From contig OMOF01000779.1 in assembly GCA_900290375.1 (NCBI GenBank), positions 27,549 through 85,587 of the forward strand: 58,039 nt of DNA. The letters are read 5' to 3'. Made by a program: the position numbers and the translations under genes. The notes under the pieces were generated by a model, which was not told the origin of the DNA, ran no database searches, and saw only the letters and a program-made list of their open reading frames with translations. This stretch comes from Candidatus Desulfosporosinus infrequens. Its GTDB lineage: Bacteria; Bacillota; Desulfitobacteriia; Desulfitobacteriales; Desulfitobacteriaceae. Shown in pieces: positions 9,652-18,718 of this stretch (its first letter is position 1; every line of letters begins with the position of its first letter).

Positions 9652-10719
9652 TCACCCTCCCATCACGAGTCGGTAAATGTATATCCCCAGACCCGTTAAA
9701 AAAATGTTTAGAATTGAAAGCGGTAACAAGACCTTCCAAGCTAAGTGCATTAAATGATCAATACGAATTCTTGGAAAAGTCCAACGAGCCCACATGATAA
9801 AGAAGATAATAATCCCGACTTTCAACCAGAACCAGACGAAACCCGGCAATATTGCCGGTCCCTGCCAACCACCAAGGAAAACAGTTGCAGCAAGTGCAGA
9901 GACTGCAGTCATGTTCCCATACTCACCAAGAAAAAATAGTCCCCAGCGGAGTCCAGAGTACTCTGTAAATGGTCCGGCAACGACTTCCTGATCCGCTTCA
10001 ACCAGGTCAAACGGCGCACGGTTAAGTTCCGCCATACCCGCAATGATGTAGATCACAAACGCCAGCGGTTGAAGGAGAATGAAAGGGATATTTTTTTGGG
10101 CTTCAACGATGACTCCTAAATTAAACGATTGAGTGATCATAACCACCCCAAGCAAAGAAAAGAGCAAGGGGATTTCATAGCTGATCATTTGGGCAACCGC
10201 CCGCATGCCTCCCAATAACGAGTATTTATTATTTGATCCCCACCCGGCCATTATAAAAGCCACAGTAGAAATTGCTGAGATGGCAAGAAAATAAAAAATA
10301 CCTAAATCGAGATTAATCGGTGCCAAACCGTTCCCGTAAGGGATGACAGCTAAGGTCATCATCGGGAGAGCGAAGATAATCATCGGTGCGACTTTGAAAA
10401 TGAATTTATCAGCGCCTGCCGGAGTGATGTCTTCTTTGCCCATAAGTTTTAAGGCATCTGCTATAGTCTGGAACCATCCGCGCGGACCGAGACGATTGGG
10501 CCCTGGCCTTTGTGATGTCCAACCCGCTACTTTGCGTTCAAGTAAAATCAAAATCAAAGCAGCCAAGACAACAATCACAACCACGATTATAAAATTAATA
10601 ATACTCATGGTTAAATTTGCCCAAACTGATTGGGGATCCGCAAAAAGTCCACGGATGAAGTGCGCAATAATCAAAAACAGATTATCGAAAGTCTCCATCG
10701 GCTTACTTAAAGTCTCCAT
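9652..10719 (-). CDS. nuoH: NADH-quinone oxidoreductase subunit H
   Basis: A 355-residue membrane subunit forming part of the quinone chamber. Family signatures are [19 protein letters not shown] near residue 60, [16 protein letters not shown](L/V)V, and the acidic loop [12 protein letters not shown]. About nine helices are visible. The ATG at 10719 has GGGGAG six bases before it; an in-frame ATG seven codons in repeats the METL/METF sense and is less well placed. Confidence 0.95.
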   Translation of the reverse strand: METLSKPMETFDNLFLIIAHFIRGLFADPQSVWANLTMSIINFIIVVVIVVLAALILILLERKVAGWTSQRPGPNRLGPRGWFQTIADALKLMGKEDITPAGADKFIFKVAPMIIFALPMMTLAVIPYGNGLAPINLDLGIFYFLAISAISTVAFIMAGWGSNNKYSLLGGMRAVAQMISYEIPLLFSLLGVVMITQSFNLGVIVEAQKNIPFILLQPLAFVIYIIAGMAELNRAPFDLVEADQEVVAGPFTEYSGLRWGLFFLGEYGNMTAVSALAATVFLGGWQGPAILPGFVWFWLKVGIIIFFIMWARWTFPRIRIDHLMHLAWKVLLPLSILNIFLTGLGIYIYRLVMGG

Positions 10720-10744
10720 CTTATTCTCCCCTCATTGCAATTTA

Positions 10745-11845
10745 CTACTTGTCGACTTCACCCAACACAGCATCTAACGTTGCAAAAATCGCAACAACGT
10801 CTTGGATTTTCCATCCCAAAGACACGATCGGGAGCATCTGTAAGTTAATGAATGTGGCCGGTCGAATCCGAACCCGTGCTGGTTTGGTCGTGCCATCACT
10901 GACGATATAGAAGCCCAATTCTCCTTTGGGGTTCTCCACGCGGTGGTAGACTTCACCTACCGGAGGTTTAATGACCTTCGGAACCTTAGCCATAACTGGG
11001 CCTTCTGGAATATCACGGACGGCTTGCTTGATGATCTTAATACTTTCTACAATCTCATCCATCCGGATTATCGTACGGTCATAACTGTCACACCCATATC
11101 GAACAGGTACGTTAAAGTCAAAGCGATCATAGATACTATAAGGCTCCGCTTTACGCACATCATAATTGACACCAGACGCCCGTAAAACTGGACCTGTAAT
11201 CGACAGATTTTCTGCGAGTTCCTTCGTTAAGATACCAACACTCTTCAATCGACCTTGGGCAATCTCATTCCCGAAAAAAATGCCGTTGTATTCATCAAGC
11301 ATCTCTGGAGTATCATCGAGGAACGATTTTAGGGCAGGCCAAAATTCTGCTGGTGGCTCTATTATGCCTCCGATGCGCATGATGTTTACCGTTAAGCGGC
11401 TTCCTGCCGTCATCTCATACATATCACAGATCCGTTCGCGATCACGAAAAGCATAAGACCAAGCCGACCACCCTGCCATATCAAGGGCCGTACTGGCAAT
11501 ACAAACCTGGTGGCTGGCAATCCGAGCAAGTTCGCCAAAAATAACCCGAAGGTATTCTGCCCGTTCGGGAATTTCAACACCCATCAGTTTTTCTACCGTT
11601 TGGACATAAGCCCAGTTGTTATGTGGGGAGGCGAGGTAATCTAACCGATCCGTATAAGGAATAAATTGTGCATACGTTCGGCTTTCCGCCAGTTTTTCCA
11701 TCCCGCGATGGAGATATCCTATTTTAGGCTCAATTTTTGTAACAGTTTCACCCTCTAAATTGACCACCATGCGAAACAAGCCGTGCATACTCGGGTGCTG
11801 GGGGCCCATGTTCAAGAGGAGTTCTTCTGTATTTTCAATAGTCAT
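10745..11845 (-). CDS. nuoD: NADH-quinone oxidoreductase subunit D
   Basis: A 366-residue peripheral-arm subunit related to the large subunit of NiFe hydrogenases; it forms the quinone site together with NuoB and NuoH. The N-terminal GPQHPSMHGLFRMV loop carries the quinone-site histidine, and LDYLASPHNNWAY is also conserved. The hydrogenase cysteine pairs are absent, as usual in complex I. GGGGGAAT lies upstream of the ATG. NuoC and NuoD are separate proteins here. Confidence 0.95.
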   Translation of the reverse strand: MTIENTEELLLNMGPQHPSMHGLFRMVVNLEGETVTKIEPKIGYLHRGMEKLAESRTYAQFIPYTDRLDYLASPHNNWAYVQTVEKLMGVEIPERAEYLRVIFGELARIASHQVCIASTALDMAGWSAWSYAFRDRERICDMYEMTAGSRLTVNIMRIGGIIEPPAEFWPALKSFLDDTPEMLDEYNGIFFGNEIAQGRLKSVGILTKELAENLSITGPVLRASGVNYDVRKAEPYSIYDRFDFNVPVRYGCDSYDRTIIRMDEIVESIKIIKQAVRDIPEGPVMAKVPKVIKPPVGEVYHRVENPKGELGFYIVSDGTTKPARVRIRPATFINLQMLPIVSLGWKIQDVVAIFATLDAVLGEVDK

Positions 11846-11857
11846 GGTTTATTCCCC

Positions 11858-12346
11858 CTATTCCCCTTCTATACGTGTGCGCACGATATTGCGAACCTCA
11901 ATGGGCTCGGTCACATAGTCCTTGCGCAACGGATAACCTTCAAAATCATCCCACATGTAAATTCGTTTAAGATTGGGATGTCCTTTAAATTTAATCCCGA
12001 ACATATCATAGGCCTCACGCTCTAAGAAGTTTGAGCCCTGCCAGATACTAGTCACGGAATCAATCACCGGATTTTCACGGTCAATGATTGCCTTCACACG
12101 TAAACGCTGTGGTCCACGCAGACTTGACAACTGATAGACTGTTTCCAAATGATCTACAAGGTCCATCCCACACAGATCGTGCAAAAAGTCACATGGAAAA
12201 TTGGGGAAGCTTTTAGCTCCCTTTAGAGTTTCAATAATATTGGAAGCTTGAACTTTTAAGACAAGTTCCCCTAAGATCTCTTCAACTTCACCGTTAACTG
12301 AAGTAGCAAGTTTCTCCACCTGTTCTTTTAATACTTTATTTTCCAT
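11858..12346 (-). CDS. nuoC: NADH-quinone oxidoreductase subunit C
   Basis: A 162-residue peripheral-arm structural subunit. The family signature lies near the C-terminus: [19 protein letters not shown] followed by [19 protein letters not shown]. Its ATG at 12346 lies inside the end of nuoB, an 11-base overlap, with GAGG in front. Confidence 0.94.
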   Translation of the reverse strand: MENKVLKEQVEKLATSVNGEVEEILGELVLKVQASNIIETLKGAKSFPNFPCDFLHDLCGMDLVDHLETVYQLSSLRGPQRLRVKAIIDRENPVIDSVTSIWQGSNFLEREAYDMFGIKFKGHPNLKRIYMWDDFEGYPLRKDYVTEPIEVRNIVRTRIEGE

Positions 12347-12857
12347 GTTTCATTAACCTCACCTTAGCGGGATTTGAAACTTTGTATTGAAGTTGCAATA
12401 ACCCATATAACAAGGATTCTGGCCGTGGGGGGCAACCGGGAATATAAACGTCCACTGGGACAACTTTATCAACACCAGCCAGCATGGAATAGGAATCTAC
12501 AAAGGGTCCCCCTGCATTGGCACAACTACCCATAGCAATAACCCATTTCGGCTCAGGCATTTGGTCATAAATACGACGCAACAAGGGTGCCATCTTCCGG
12601 GTACAAGTCCCTGCCACAATCATGACATCAGCTTGACGCGGGGAAGCACGAAAAACCTCCCAGCCAAATCTAGAAATGTCATAACGAGGGCCGCCCGTAG
12701 CCATCATTTCAATTGCACAGCAAGCTAGACCTAGCGTAACTGGCCAGAAAGAATGCCCCCGTGCCCAATTTAGGAGGTTGTCTAAGTTCGTAACCAAAAA
12801 GTTTTTTTCCATCAATGATTCATCTTCGCGCAGCTGTCTTTCTAAGGCTACATCCAC
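12336..12857 (-). CDS. nuoB: NADH-quinone oxidoreductase subunit B (cluster N2)
   Basis: A 173-residue subunit that holds the last iron-sulfur cluster, N2. The ligands are visible: adjacent Cys46-Cys47 ([10 protein letters not shown]), Cys112 (GSCANAGG) and Cys142 (PGCPPRPE). The open frame extends further upstream, but the start is set at GTG 12857: GGAGGG precedes it by about 10 bases and the next residues (VDVALERQ) give a normal length. That start lies 10 bases inside the end of nuoA. Confidence 0.94.
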   Translation of the reverse strand: MDVALERQLREDESLMEKNFLVTNLDNLLNWARGHSFWPVTLGLACCAIEMMATGGPRYDISRFGWEVFRASPRQADVMIVAGTCTRKMAPLLRRIYDQMPEPKWVIAMGSCANAGGPFVDSYSMLAGVDKVVPVDVYIPGCPPRPESLLYGLLQLQYKVSNPAKVRLMKHGK

Positions 12858-13207
12858 TCTAGAGCACCCTCCTTCCAAGCATACCAGAATCCGACCAAGA
12901 GAATGACAATAAAGACAAACATCTCCACGAAAGCAAATGTACCTAGTTTTTGGAATGTGAGCGCCCAAGGATACAAGAAAACTGTCTCAACATCAAAGGC
13001 GGTAAATACTAAAGCATACATAAAATAATTGCTCTTAAATCCGAGCCATGTCCGTCCAATTGTCTCGTTCCCACACTCATATGTCGTCAACTTCTCTTTG
13101 TGTGGTTTATTCGGCGCTAAAAGTTTTGGCACAATCATCATAATGATCGATACAGCTATAGCACCGACGAGAAACACACCTACTCCAGCAAAATTATTAT
13201 CACCCAT
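12848..13207 (-). CDS. nuoA: NADH-quinone oxidoreductase subunit A (first gene of the operon)
   Basis: A 119-residue, three-helix membrane subunit with the signature [12 protein letters not shown] (the cysteine loop by the quinone site) and the segment [12 protein letters not shown] with its conserved acidic residues. AGGAGGTTAAGAGG precedes the ATG. It opens the order A-B-C-D-H-I-J-K-L-M-N. About 140 bases separate it from rnhB, and no convincing promoter was identified there. Confidence 0.94.
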   Translation of the reverse strand: MGDNNFAGVGVFLVGAIAVSIIMMIVPKLLAPNKPHKEKLTTYECGNETIGRTWLGFKSNYFMYALVFTAFDVETVFLYPWALTFQKLGTFAFVEMFVFIVILLVGFWYAWKEGALEWM

Positions 13208-13347
13208 CCTCTTAACCTCCTTTCAGATAAATTTCGATGCCCTGCTTCTTTGAGCTAAGCTTACCTTGCCACAACTATCAGCTATGGTCAATAAATTTAG
13301 CACTCCGCTGCATCACCTACCTTCCTAATATAACTAACCGACGTTCC

Positions 13348-14112
13348 TTATTTCACTGGAGCAAAACTCCTGCGGTGAAGGGGACATGGTCCTAAACGCC
13401 GTAAAACTTGCATGTGTTCACTCGTACCATACCCTTTGTTTTTAATGAATTTATATTCCGGATAAAGGGCATGGAGTTCAACCATCAAGCGATCCCTTGT
13501 CACTTTTGCCAAGATCGAGGCCGCTGCGATTGTAGCGCTTATTCGGTCTCCTCCCACTAATGGAAGCTGGGGAAGATGAACCCCTGGCAGTCTTAGCGCA
13601 TCGATCAATAAGTAATGTGGACGTGAAGTCAAGCCTTCAACCGCCCGTTTCATAGCTAACTTAGTCGCTTGTAAAATATTTAAGGCATCAATCTCGGCCG
13701 GTTCAGCACTTCCCAGCGCAAAATCAACCGCTTGGGCTTGAATTTGCGTATAAAGTTTTTCTCGTTTACTCTCAGTTAGCATTTTTGAATCATTAAGACC
13801 AGCTAAATTAAACTGGGCCGGGAGAATACAGGCCGCCGCAACAACTGGCCCTGCCAGCGGTCCACGCCCTGCCTCATCAATTCCCGCCAGTAGTAGAAAC
13901 CCTTGCTCCCATAATTTTTTCTCTTCCAAAAGTAGTTTCTGAATACGGATCTCTTCTATAGCTTGTGCTTGCTGAAATTTGACTAGACGCACTGCAAGCT
14001 GCCGAACTCCTTGACGTGGGTCATTCTGGCATGCGCACAGCATTCGAGGGGAAGGATTTTTATACAGTGCTTCTTCAACTTCCCGTATATTCATTTGGGA
14101 TAACGGTTCCAC
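13348..14112 (-). CDS. rnhB: ribonuclease HII
   Basis: A 254-residue enzyme that cuts RNA in RNA-DNA hybrids and removes single ribonucleotides from DNA. The catalytic Asp79-Glu80 lie in GIDEAGRGPLAGPV; NDSKML and LLIDALRLPG carry further conserved acidic positions. An N-terminal helical extension of about 75 residues precedes the catalytic domain, as in the Bacillus enzyme. The start is GTG at 14112, with GAGGAG seven bases upstream. It lies next to rbgA in a conserved Firmicute neighbourhood. Confidence 0.95.
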   Translation of the reverse strand: MEPLSQMNIREVEEALYKNPSPRMLCACQNDPRQGVRQLAVRLVKFQQAQAIEEIRIQKLLLEEKKLWEQGFLLLAGIDEAGRGPLAGPVVAAACILPAQFNLAGLNDSKMLTESKREKLYTQIQAQAVDFALGSAEPAEIDALNILQATKLAMKRAVEGLTSRPHYLLIDALRLPGVHLPQLPLVGGDRISATIAAASILAKVTRDRLMVELHALYPEYKFIKNKGYGTSEHMQVLRRLGPCPLHRRSFAPVK

Positions 14113-14229
14113 ACTTTTCTCCTCTTCTCTCCCTAATTCTCACTTCGACATATAAAGTCAATTTCCTTTAATTAGTGTATAATATTCACTGATGCCAAAT
14201 TATAGATGCACAAGCTAAAATTTTTTTAT

Positions 14230-15054
14230 TCAGACATAATCCATCGTTATGGGACCAAGTTGTCCCATCCGAAGTTCACGCAGAAAAATCTGAGCGGCTT
14301 TGAGCGTATCCACACGCCCACCATGAATCAAGCAGCCTCGTTTTCGTCCTAAACTTTCCAAGGTAACCTCTGTGTCCAGAATTTGATACCGGAGTAAGGC
14401 GTCCGGTGAATGCTCCTTTAGCCAATCGATGATCCAAATAGATAATTCTTCAATATCAAAAACATCGTCTTTTATGGCTCCGAGTGCAGCTAGCTTTCGC
14501 CCAACGTCAGGCTCTTCAAATTTTGGCCACAACATTCCAGGGGTATCCAAAAGTTCAACTCGTTCATGAATCCGCACCCACTGATTTCCACGGGTCACAC
14601 CTGGCTTGTTACCGACTTTAGCTTGGGCTCCGCCGGTCAATTGGTTAATCAGGGATGATTTACCAATGTTAGGAATTCCGACGATCATAACTTTAATCAT
14701 TTGAGGACGTATGCCCTTTTCAGCTTGTCTTGCTTGTTTAGCCAGAACCATGCGTTCCAATTCTGGTACAATCTGTTTAACCCCAACTCCTGTAGTAGCA
14801 CTCAATGCAAATGCAGGGCTTGATGTTCTTAGGTGTGTCAGCCATTTTGACGTCCAATTAGAATCCGCCAAATCCACTTTATTCAGTAGTAATAACCTCG
14901 GTTTATTTCCTAGTAGTTTATGAAGCATTGGGTTACGACTACTAACCGGTATTCGAGCATCAGCAAGTTCTAGAACAACATCTACCCATTGGAGTTGTTC
15001 AATTAAAAGGCGCCTCGCCTTCGCCATATGCCCCGGAAACCATTGAATAATCAT
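14230..15054 (-). CDS. rbgA: ribosome biogenesis GTPase RbgA (YlqF)
   Basis: A 274-residue circularly permuted GTPase needed for late assembly of the 50S subunit. The G motifs run in permuted order: NKVDLAD (G4) near 58, GIPNIGKSSLIN (G1) near 127, then DTPGMLWP (G3). The N-terminal QWFPGHMAKARR is diagnostic of the family. The ATG at 15054 sits six bases after GAGGG; a TTG directly before it is also in frame. It is transcribed with rnhB and lepB. Confidence 0.95.
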   Translation of the reverse strand: MIIQWFPGHMAKARRLLIEQLQWVDVVLELADARIPVSSRNPMLHKLLGNKPRLLLLNKVDLADSNWTSKWLTHLRTSSPAFALSATTGVGVKQIVPELERMVLAKQARQAEKGIRPQMIKVMIVGIPNIGKSSLINQLTGGAQAKVGNKPGVTRGNQWVRIHERVELLDTPGMLWPKFEEPDVGRKLAALGAIKDDVFDIEELSIWIIDWLKEHSPDALLRYQILDTEVTLESLGRKRGCLIHGGRVDTLKAAQIFLRELRMGQLGPITMDYV

Positions 15055-15074
15055 CAAAATCCCTCATTATCTTT

Positions 15075-15587
15075 TTAAAAGAACCTAAAACGCTGAAAAG
15101 GATAATATACCACCCAAGCTTTTCCCAAAAGGTAGTTTTTAGGCAGCAACCCCCATTCTCGCGAGTCTTCACTCTCACGACGGTTATCCCCTAGGACAAA
15201 CACCTTCCCAACAGGAACGATTTCTGGACCGAAGGGCGGAAAATCACCGGGTTTAACATAAGGTTCCTGAATAACATTCCCATTGATAAAAACTTTATTA
15301 TCACGAAGTTCTACCCTCTCACCCTCGACAGCAATAACTCGTTTGATGAAAGTTCGTTTTGTGTCCATCGGAAAGGCGAACACGATAACGTCTCCTCGGT
15401 CAGGAGCCCACCAGCGATACGCTAGGCGATTGACCAGAATGCGGTCTCCCGGTATCATACCAGGTTCCATAGAAGGCGACGGAATCAGATAAGGTTGCCA
15501 TACTCCCCAACGCAAAAGTCCACCTAATAGCAGAACTGCGACGATAATACCCAAAACCCATTTTTTTTTTGATTTCGTATGTCCCAT
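15075..15587 (-). CDS. lepB: type I signal peptidase
   Basis: A 170-residue membrane-anchored peptidase that removes signal peptides on the outer face of the membrane. One N-terminal membrane segment lies at about 10-28. The catalytic dyad is Ser39 (PSPSMEPGM) and Lys82 (IKRVIAVEGE), and the box GDNRRESEDSREWG is present near the C-terminus. The frame is open further upstream, but the ATG at 15587 is preceded by GAGGGGAG at good spacing and gives the normal cytoplasmic tail (MGHTKSKKK). Confidence 0.95.
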   Translation of the reverse strand: MGHTKSKKKWVLGIIVAVLLLGGLLRWGVWQPYLIPSPSMEPGMIPGDRILVNRLAYRWWAPDRGDVIVFAFPMDTKRTFIKRVIAVEGERVELRDNKVFINGNVIQEPYVKPGDFPPFGPEIVPVGKVFVLGDNRRESEDSREWGLLPKNYLLGKAWVVYYPFQRFRFF

Positions 15588-15729
15588 CGTTATGCTCCCC
15601 TCTTGCACTACTCTTTTAGTATGAACAAGATTCACCAGAGCATACACCAAAAGTCTAAATAAATAACAAGCTCGATCAAATCGATAATAGATTGCTTATT
15701 CTATCCGAAGGTTATACTTTCAGAGTAGT

Positions 15730-15754
15730 AAAAAAAAAGAGCTAGATTGCTCCA
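15730..15754 (-). terminator. probable terminator after rplS
   Basis: On the minus strand a short stem (GAGC...GCTC) is followed by a run of eight or nine T. It begins about 15 bases beyond the rplS stop. The stem is short, so strength is uncertain. Confidence 0.6.
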
Positions 15755-15768
15755 GCCCATTTTTAACC

Positions 15769-16116
15769 TTAGACGATGCGACGATCGCGAATCCGTGCTG
15801 CTTTACCTGAAAGTGCACGTAAATAGTAAAGCTTAGCCCGGCGTACAACGCCTCGACGAGCCACCTCAATTTTATCCAAGCGAGGCGAATGTAAAGGGAA
15901 AGTACGTTCTACTCCGACGCCAGCGAAGACACGACGAACGGTAAATGTCTCTCTAATGCCGCCACCTTTCCTAGCGATGACAAGCCCTTCAAAAAGCTGA
16001 ATACGTTCACGAGTTCCCTCAACAATGCGAACATGTACACGTACAGTATCACCTGGACGGAAGTTAGGAAGATCCTTTTTCATTTGTTCTTCTTCAATCA
16101 TACGAATATAATCCAT
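15769..16116 (-). CDS. rplS: 50S ribosomal protein L19
   Basis: A 115-residue large-subunit protein at the 30S-50S interface. Clear family sequence: [33 protein letters not shown] and [17 protein letters not shown]. The ATG at 16116 has AAGGGGGG upstream. In Firmicutes rplS commonly follows trmD; here a methylase gene lies between them. Confidence 0.97.
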   Translation of the reverse strand: MDYIRMIEEEQMKKDLPNFRPGDTVRVHVRIVEGTRERIQLFEGLVIARKGGGIRETFTVRRVFAGVGVERTFPLHSPRLDKIEVARRGVVRRAKLYYLRALSGKAARIRDRRIV

Positions 16117-16284
16117 TATAAAATCCCCCCTTCCTTGCCTAGATGTTCATGCACTGATTTTCAGCCAGCGGACCATCTATTATCAGACCGTATTTATTTT
16201 ATCATAACCCATTTAGTTATGCAACAACCTTAAATTCAAATGGACCTCACGCTCTTACGAACAGAAACTGTCTTCCTTCAACTT

Positions 16285-16842
16285 TCAGTGTCCTCGTAGG
16301 CGGTCTAAAATAATAGCTACTGCTGATCGAACCGACAAATGATTATAATCCGTCGGTCCATAAATTGGTTCAAGAATACGATCCATGTTCTCCACGTCTT
16401 CCTTGAGCAGTCCCCAACCTGTCCCAAACAAGAGCAGAATTGGAGTTTCAGTAGTTTCTATGTCCTCACGGAGCTGTACATAAGTGACTGTATTGGCATA
16501 TTTCCGAGCATCAGTTGCCACTTTGACTGGGGCTACCCCGTGTTCTGCTTCAATCTCTGCATATACTTCAGCTAAATTCTCAGCAATTTTTACCCGCGCG
16601 AACGCTTCTTGCCGATCTGGATTATAGTCTGCTCCGTAGCCCTCCTGCCAAAACCCCATAATACGACCAGCCAACTTGCGCTGTGCTTCAGCAGGATGTA
16701 CCACGTAATAGCGTTTTATACCATAGGTTGTTGAACAACGAGCAATATCATGGAGGTCTAGATTCGTGATCGAAGTCGCAACGATCTCCATATTTTTATT
16801 ATAGACAGGGGCATGGATCAAAGCCAGATAAATGTCTGCCAT
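16285..16842 (-). CDS. SPOUT-type RNA methyltransferase (COG4752-like)
   Basis: A 185-residue protein resembling the small SAM-dependent RNA methylases often found between trmD and rplS in clostridia. It opens MADIYLALIHAPVYNK and has ATSITNLDLHDIARC, then LLFGTGWGLLKEDVE and GPTDYNHLSVRSAVAII; the late Gly- and Asn-containing loops fit a SPOUT knot. The start is the ATG at 16842, 10 bases after GGAGG; this overlaps no gene, whereas the longer open frame would run into trmD. The RNA target is not known to me. Confidence 0.82.
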   Translation of the reverse strand: MADIYLALIHAPVYNKNMEIVATSITNLDLHDIARCSTTYGIKRYYVVHPAEAQRKLAGRIMGFWQEGYGADYNPDRQEAFARVKIAENLAEVYAEIEAEHGVAPVKVATDARKYANTVTYVQLREDIETTETPILLLFGTGWGLLKEDVENMDRILEPIYGPTDYNHLSVRSAVAIILDRLRGH

Positions 16843-16858
16843 GGAGATGATTCCTCCT

Positions 16859-17680
16859 TCATACACTCGAACCTCGTGCTTCGAACTTCGTAGCTCTATT
16901 TTTCGGTTTCGGTAAGAGATGTTCCCACAACGCTTTCCAGTGCGCAATTTCCACGTGTTCTAGGGCGAGTTCTTCCAAGAGCGGATAATCATCTGTTCCA
17001 AAAGTAACTGCTTTAATTAAATCTGGGCGCCTCAAAAAAGTGCGCCTTAGAGATTCTTTTCTCCGCCAGCGCTTTATAAGAGCGTGATGCCCGGATAATA
17101 AAACATCTGGTACCTGCCGTCCTTCAAAATCAGCCGGGCGTGTATACTGTGGGTATTCCAAGAGTGAAGTAGTGTGCGAATCCTCCTGAGCTGAAGTATC
17201 CTCGCCAAGCACTCCAGGAATAAGTCGCGCCACTGCATCAATCATAACCATCGCAGCCAGCTCTCCGCCCGTCAATACATAATCCCCAAGGGAAGCTTCT
17301 TCATCGACCAACTCACGGATTCGCTCATCAAATCCCTCGTAATGCCCACATATAAAAACCAGTTCCTCTTGTTCCGACCAAAGTACGGCTTTCTCTTGGC
17401 GAAAGACCTGCCCTTGCGGCGACATGAGGATGATCCTTCGCTTATGACAAGGTTTAGGTAAAGCTCGTATTGCAGCAAAGATCGGTTCCGGCTTTAAGAG
17501 CATCCCAGCCCCCCCGCCATAGGGGACATCGTCAACATTTTTATGTTTGCTGGTTGCATAATCTCGAAAATTGATTAGGTTAATCTGCAGCAAGCCAGCT
17601 GCTTGAGCTCGTTTTAAAATGCTTTCTTGCAACGGCGCAAACATCTCTGGAAATAACGTTAAAACAGTGAATTGCATCAT
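16859..17680 (-). CDS. trmD: tRNA (guanine-N1-)-methyltransferase
   Basis: A 273-residue enzyme that makes m1G37 in tRNAs and so prevents frameshifts. Motifs: DVPYGGGAGMLLKPEP, GHYEGFDERI and LGDYVLTGGELAAMV, the last forming the trefoil-knot SAM site. The protein is some 20-30 residues longer than usual. Its last residues (FEARGSSV) are encoded by a TTCGA-type repeat tract that recurs elsewhere in the window, so the tail appears to be captured repeat sequence. The start is ATG at 17680; a second ATG follows immediately. Confidence 0.95.
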   Translation of the reverse strand: MMQFTVLTLFPEMFAPLQESILKRAQAAGLLQINLINFRDYATSKHKNVDDVPYGGGAGMLLKPEPIFAAIRALPKPCHKRRIILMSPQGQVFRQEKAVLWSEQEELVFICGHYEGFDERIRELVDEEASLGDYVLTGGELAAMVMIDAVARLIPGVLGEDTSAQEDSHTTSLLEYPQYTRPADFEGRQVPDVLLSGHHALIKRWRRKESLRRTFLRRPDLIKAVTFGTDDYPLLEELALEHVEIAHWKALWEHLLPKPKNRATKFEARGSSV

Positions 17681-17683
17681 CGG

Positions 17684-18150
17684 TTATCTAACCCCTCCAG
17701 CCAATTCGTCGTTCGATATCAGTAATTCATGGCTCGAACATCGAATGTCGAATCCTAAAATCCCGCATTTTTTATACCTACAAGGAAAAACACTGTAAAT
17801 ACGCCTTGGGGAATTCTGAACGGGGAACCACAGATTGCACATGAAAAGAACGATAAAAGAAACCACAGATTAACACAGATTTCACAGATTAAGAAGGATT
17901 AAGTACAGAAAAATGGCGAAGATGAGAGTCGTTGAAGAAGTGATAATTATCAATTATCTCAAAGCTACAGGATTAAATCGGCCTTTTATCAGCTTTGGCG
18001 AATATCAATTGGTTACAAGCGATTTATATTTTAGAGCTAAAAATATATTTTTTAAATCTGTGTTAATCTGTGTAATCTGTGGTTAAAATCAGGGTTTATT
18101 AATGTAGGTATAATTTTTCACGGGAATCAAGGTCGAATATCTCATATCGA
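17684..18150. other. trmD-rimM intergenic region with a facing-repeat element
   Basis: In most Firmicutes rimM and trmD are adjacent; here 467 bases separate them. The stretch starts with a TTCGA tract (about 17731-17752), then a single ACCACAGATT copy near 17827. Next come two facing arrays of CACAGATT units (17861-17890 and 18054-18084) around an AT-rich core. An open frame of 57 codons on the plus strand (17913-18086) has a poor ribosome site and no recognised similarity. Confidence 0.7.
17861..18084. repeat. inverted arrays of CACAGATT units around a 163-bp core
   Basis: The left arm holds three CACAGATT units spaced by one or two bases and begins AACCACAGATTAACACAG. The right arm is the same array in the opposite orientation. 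The arms can pair over about 30 bases. The layout resembles a small non-autonomous element or a decayed insertion, but no target duplication was found. Confidence 0.75.
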
Positions 18151-18642
18151 TTATAGTCCCGGGGGAAGTATAACATCCATACGCCGACCTAAGACATCGA
18201 CACGCTGGACAACACTTTTAAGCGCCGGAACACATATTTCGCCTTTGATTCCCTTGACCACATAGACATCATTCGCTCCAGTTTCCAAGACTTGAGACAA
18301 TGTACCTAACAATTTATCTCCTTCATAGACTTGCATTCCTTCAAGTTCGAAATAGTACCACCCTTCTGTCAGAGGCGGGACTTCTGAACGATCAATACGC
18401 ACTTTCGCCCCCCGATACTTTTCCGCCTTGTCTATGGAATCTATCCCCTCAAAAGTGATAAAGACAAAATCCATCTGCACGCGGGCCGCAATAATCTTGA
18501 GGTATTGATCGATCTCACCCTGCCGCAAGAAAACTCCCTGCAATTTAAGAAACCGCTCAGGGTCAGCTGTTAACGGGTAAATCCTCAGTTCTCCGCTTAG
18601 CCCGTGCGGACGCAACACTTCTCCAATTAACACTTTATCCAT
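18151..18642 (-). CDS. rimM: 16S rRNA processing factor RimM
   Basis: A 163-residue 30S assembly factor that binds ribosomal protein S19. The N-terminal RimM domain begins VLIGEVLRPHGLSGELRIYPLT, and the C-terminal PRC-barrel contains WYYFELEGMQVY, GANDVYVVKG and ICVPALKSVVQRVD. The open frame extends upstream, but ATG 18642 follows AAGGGG and gives the family's normal start. Upstream lies khpA, with a strong hairpin between the two. Confidence 0.94.
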   Translation of the reverse strand: MDKVLIGEVLRPHGLSGELRIYPLTADPERFLKLQGVFLRQGEIDQYLKIIAARVQMDFVFITFEGIDSIDKAEKYRGAKVRIDRSEVPPLTEGWYYFELEGMQVYEGDKLLGTLSQVLETGANDVYVVKGIKGEICVPALKSVVQRVDVLGRRMDVILPPGL

Positions 18643-18683
18643 TCCCCTTGCCCCTTCCTTGCAGATAGACTTAGGCATATTGA

Positions 18684-18718
18684 AACGTTAAGAAGGGCAC
18701 TAAGCCCTTCTTAACGTT
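18684..18718. other. 15-bp perfect intercistronic hairpin between khpA and rimM
   Basis: AACGTTAAGAAGGGC and its exact complement enclose a five-base loop. The upstream arm touches the khpA stop codon. No T-run follows on the minus strand, so a simple terminator is unlikely; mRNA stability or processing is a possible role. Confidence 0.75.

Noticed and set aside
12858-12968. Longer NuoB start inside nuoA
   Set aside because: It would overlap nuoA by over 100 bases and lacks a ribosome site; the GTG at 12857 has GGAGGG and gives the family length.
17684-17866. 60-codon minus-strand frame after trmD
   Set aside because: It crosses the TTCGA tract and a CACAGATT copy, has no ribosome site, and no recognisable protein content.
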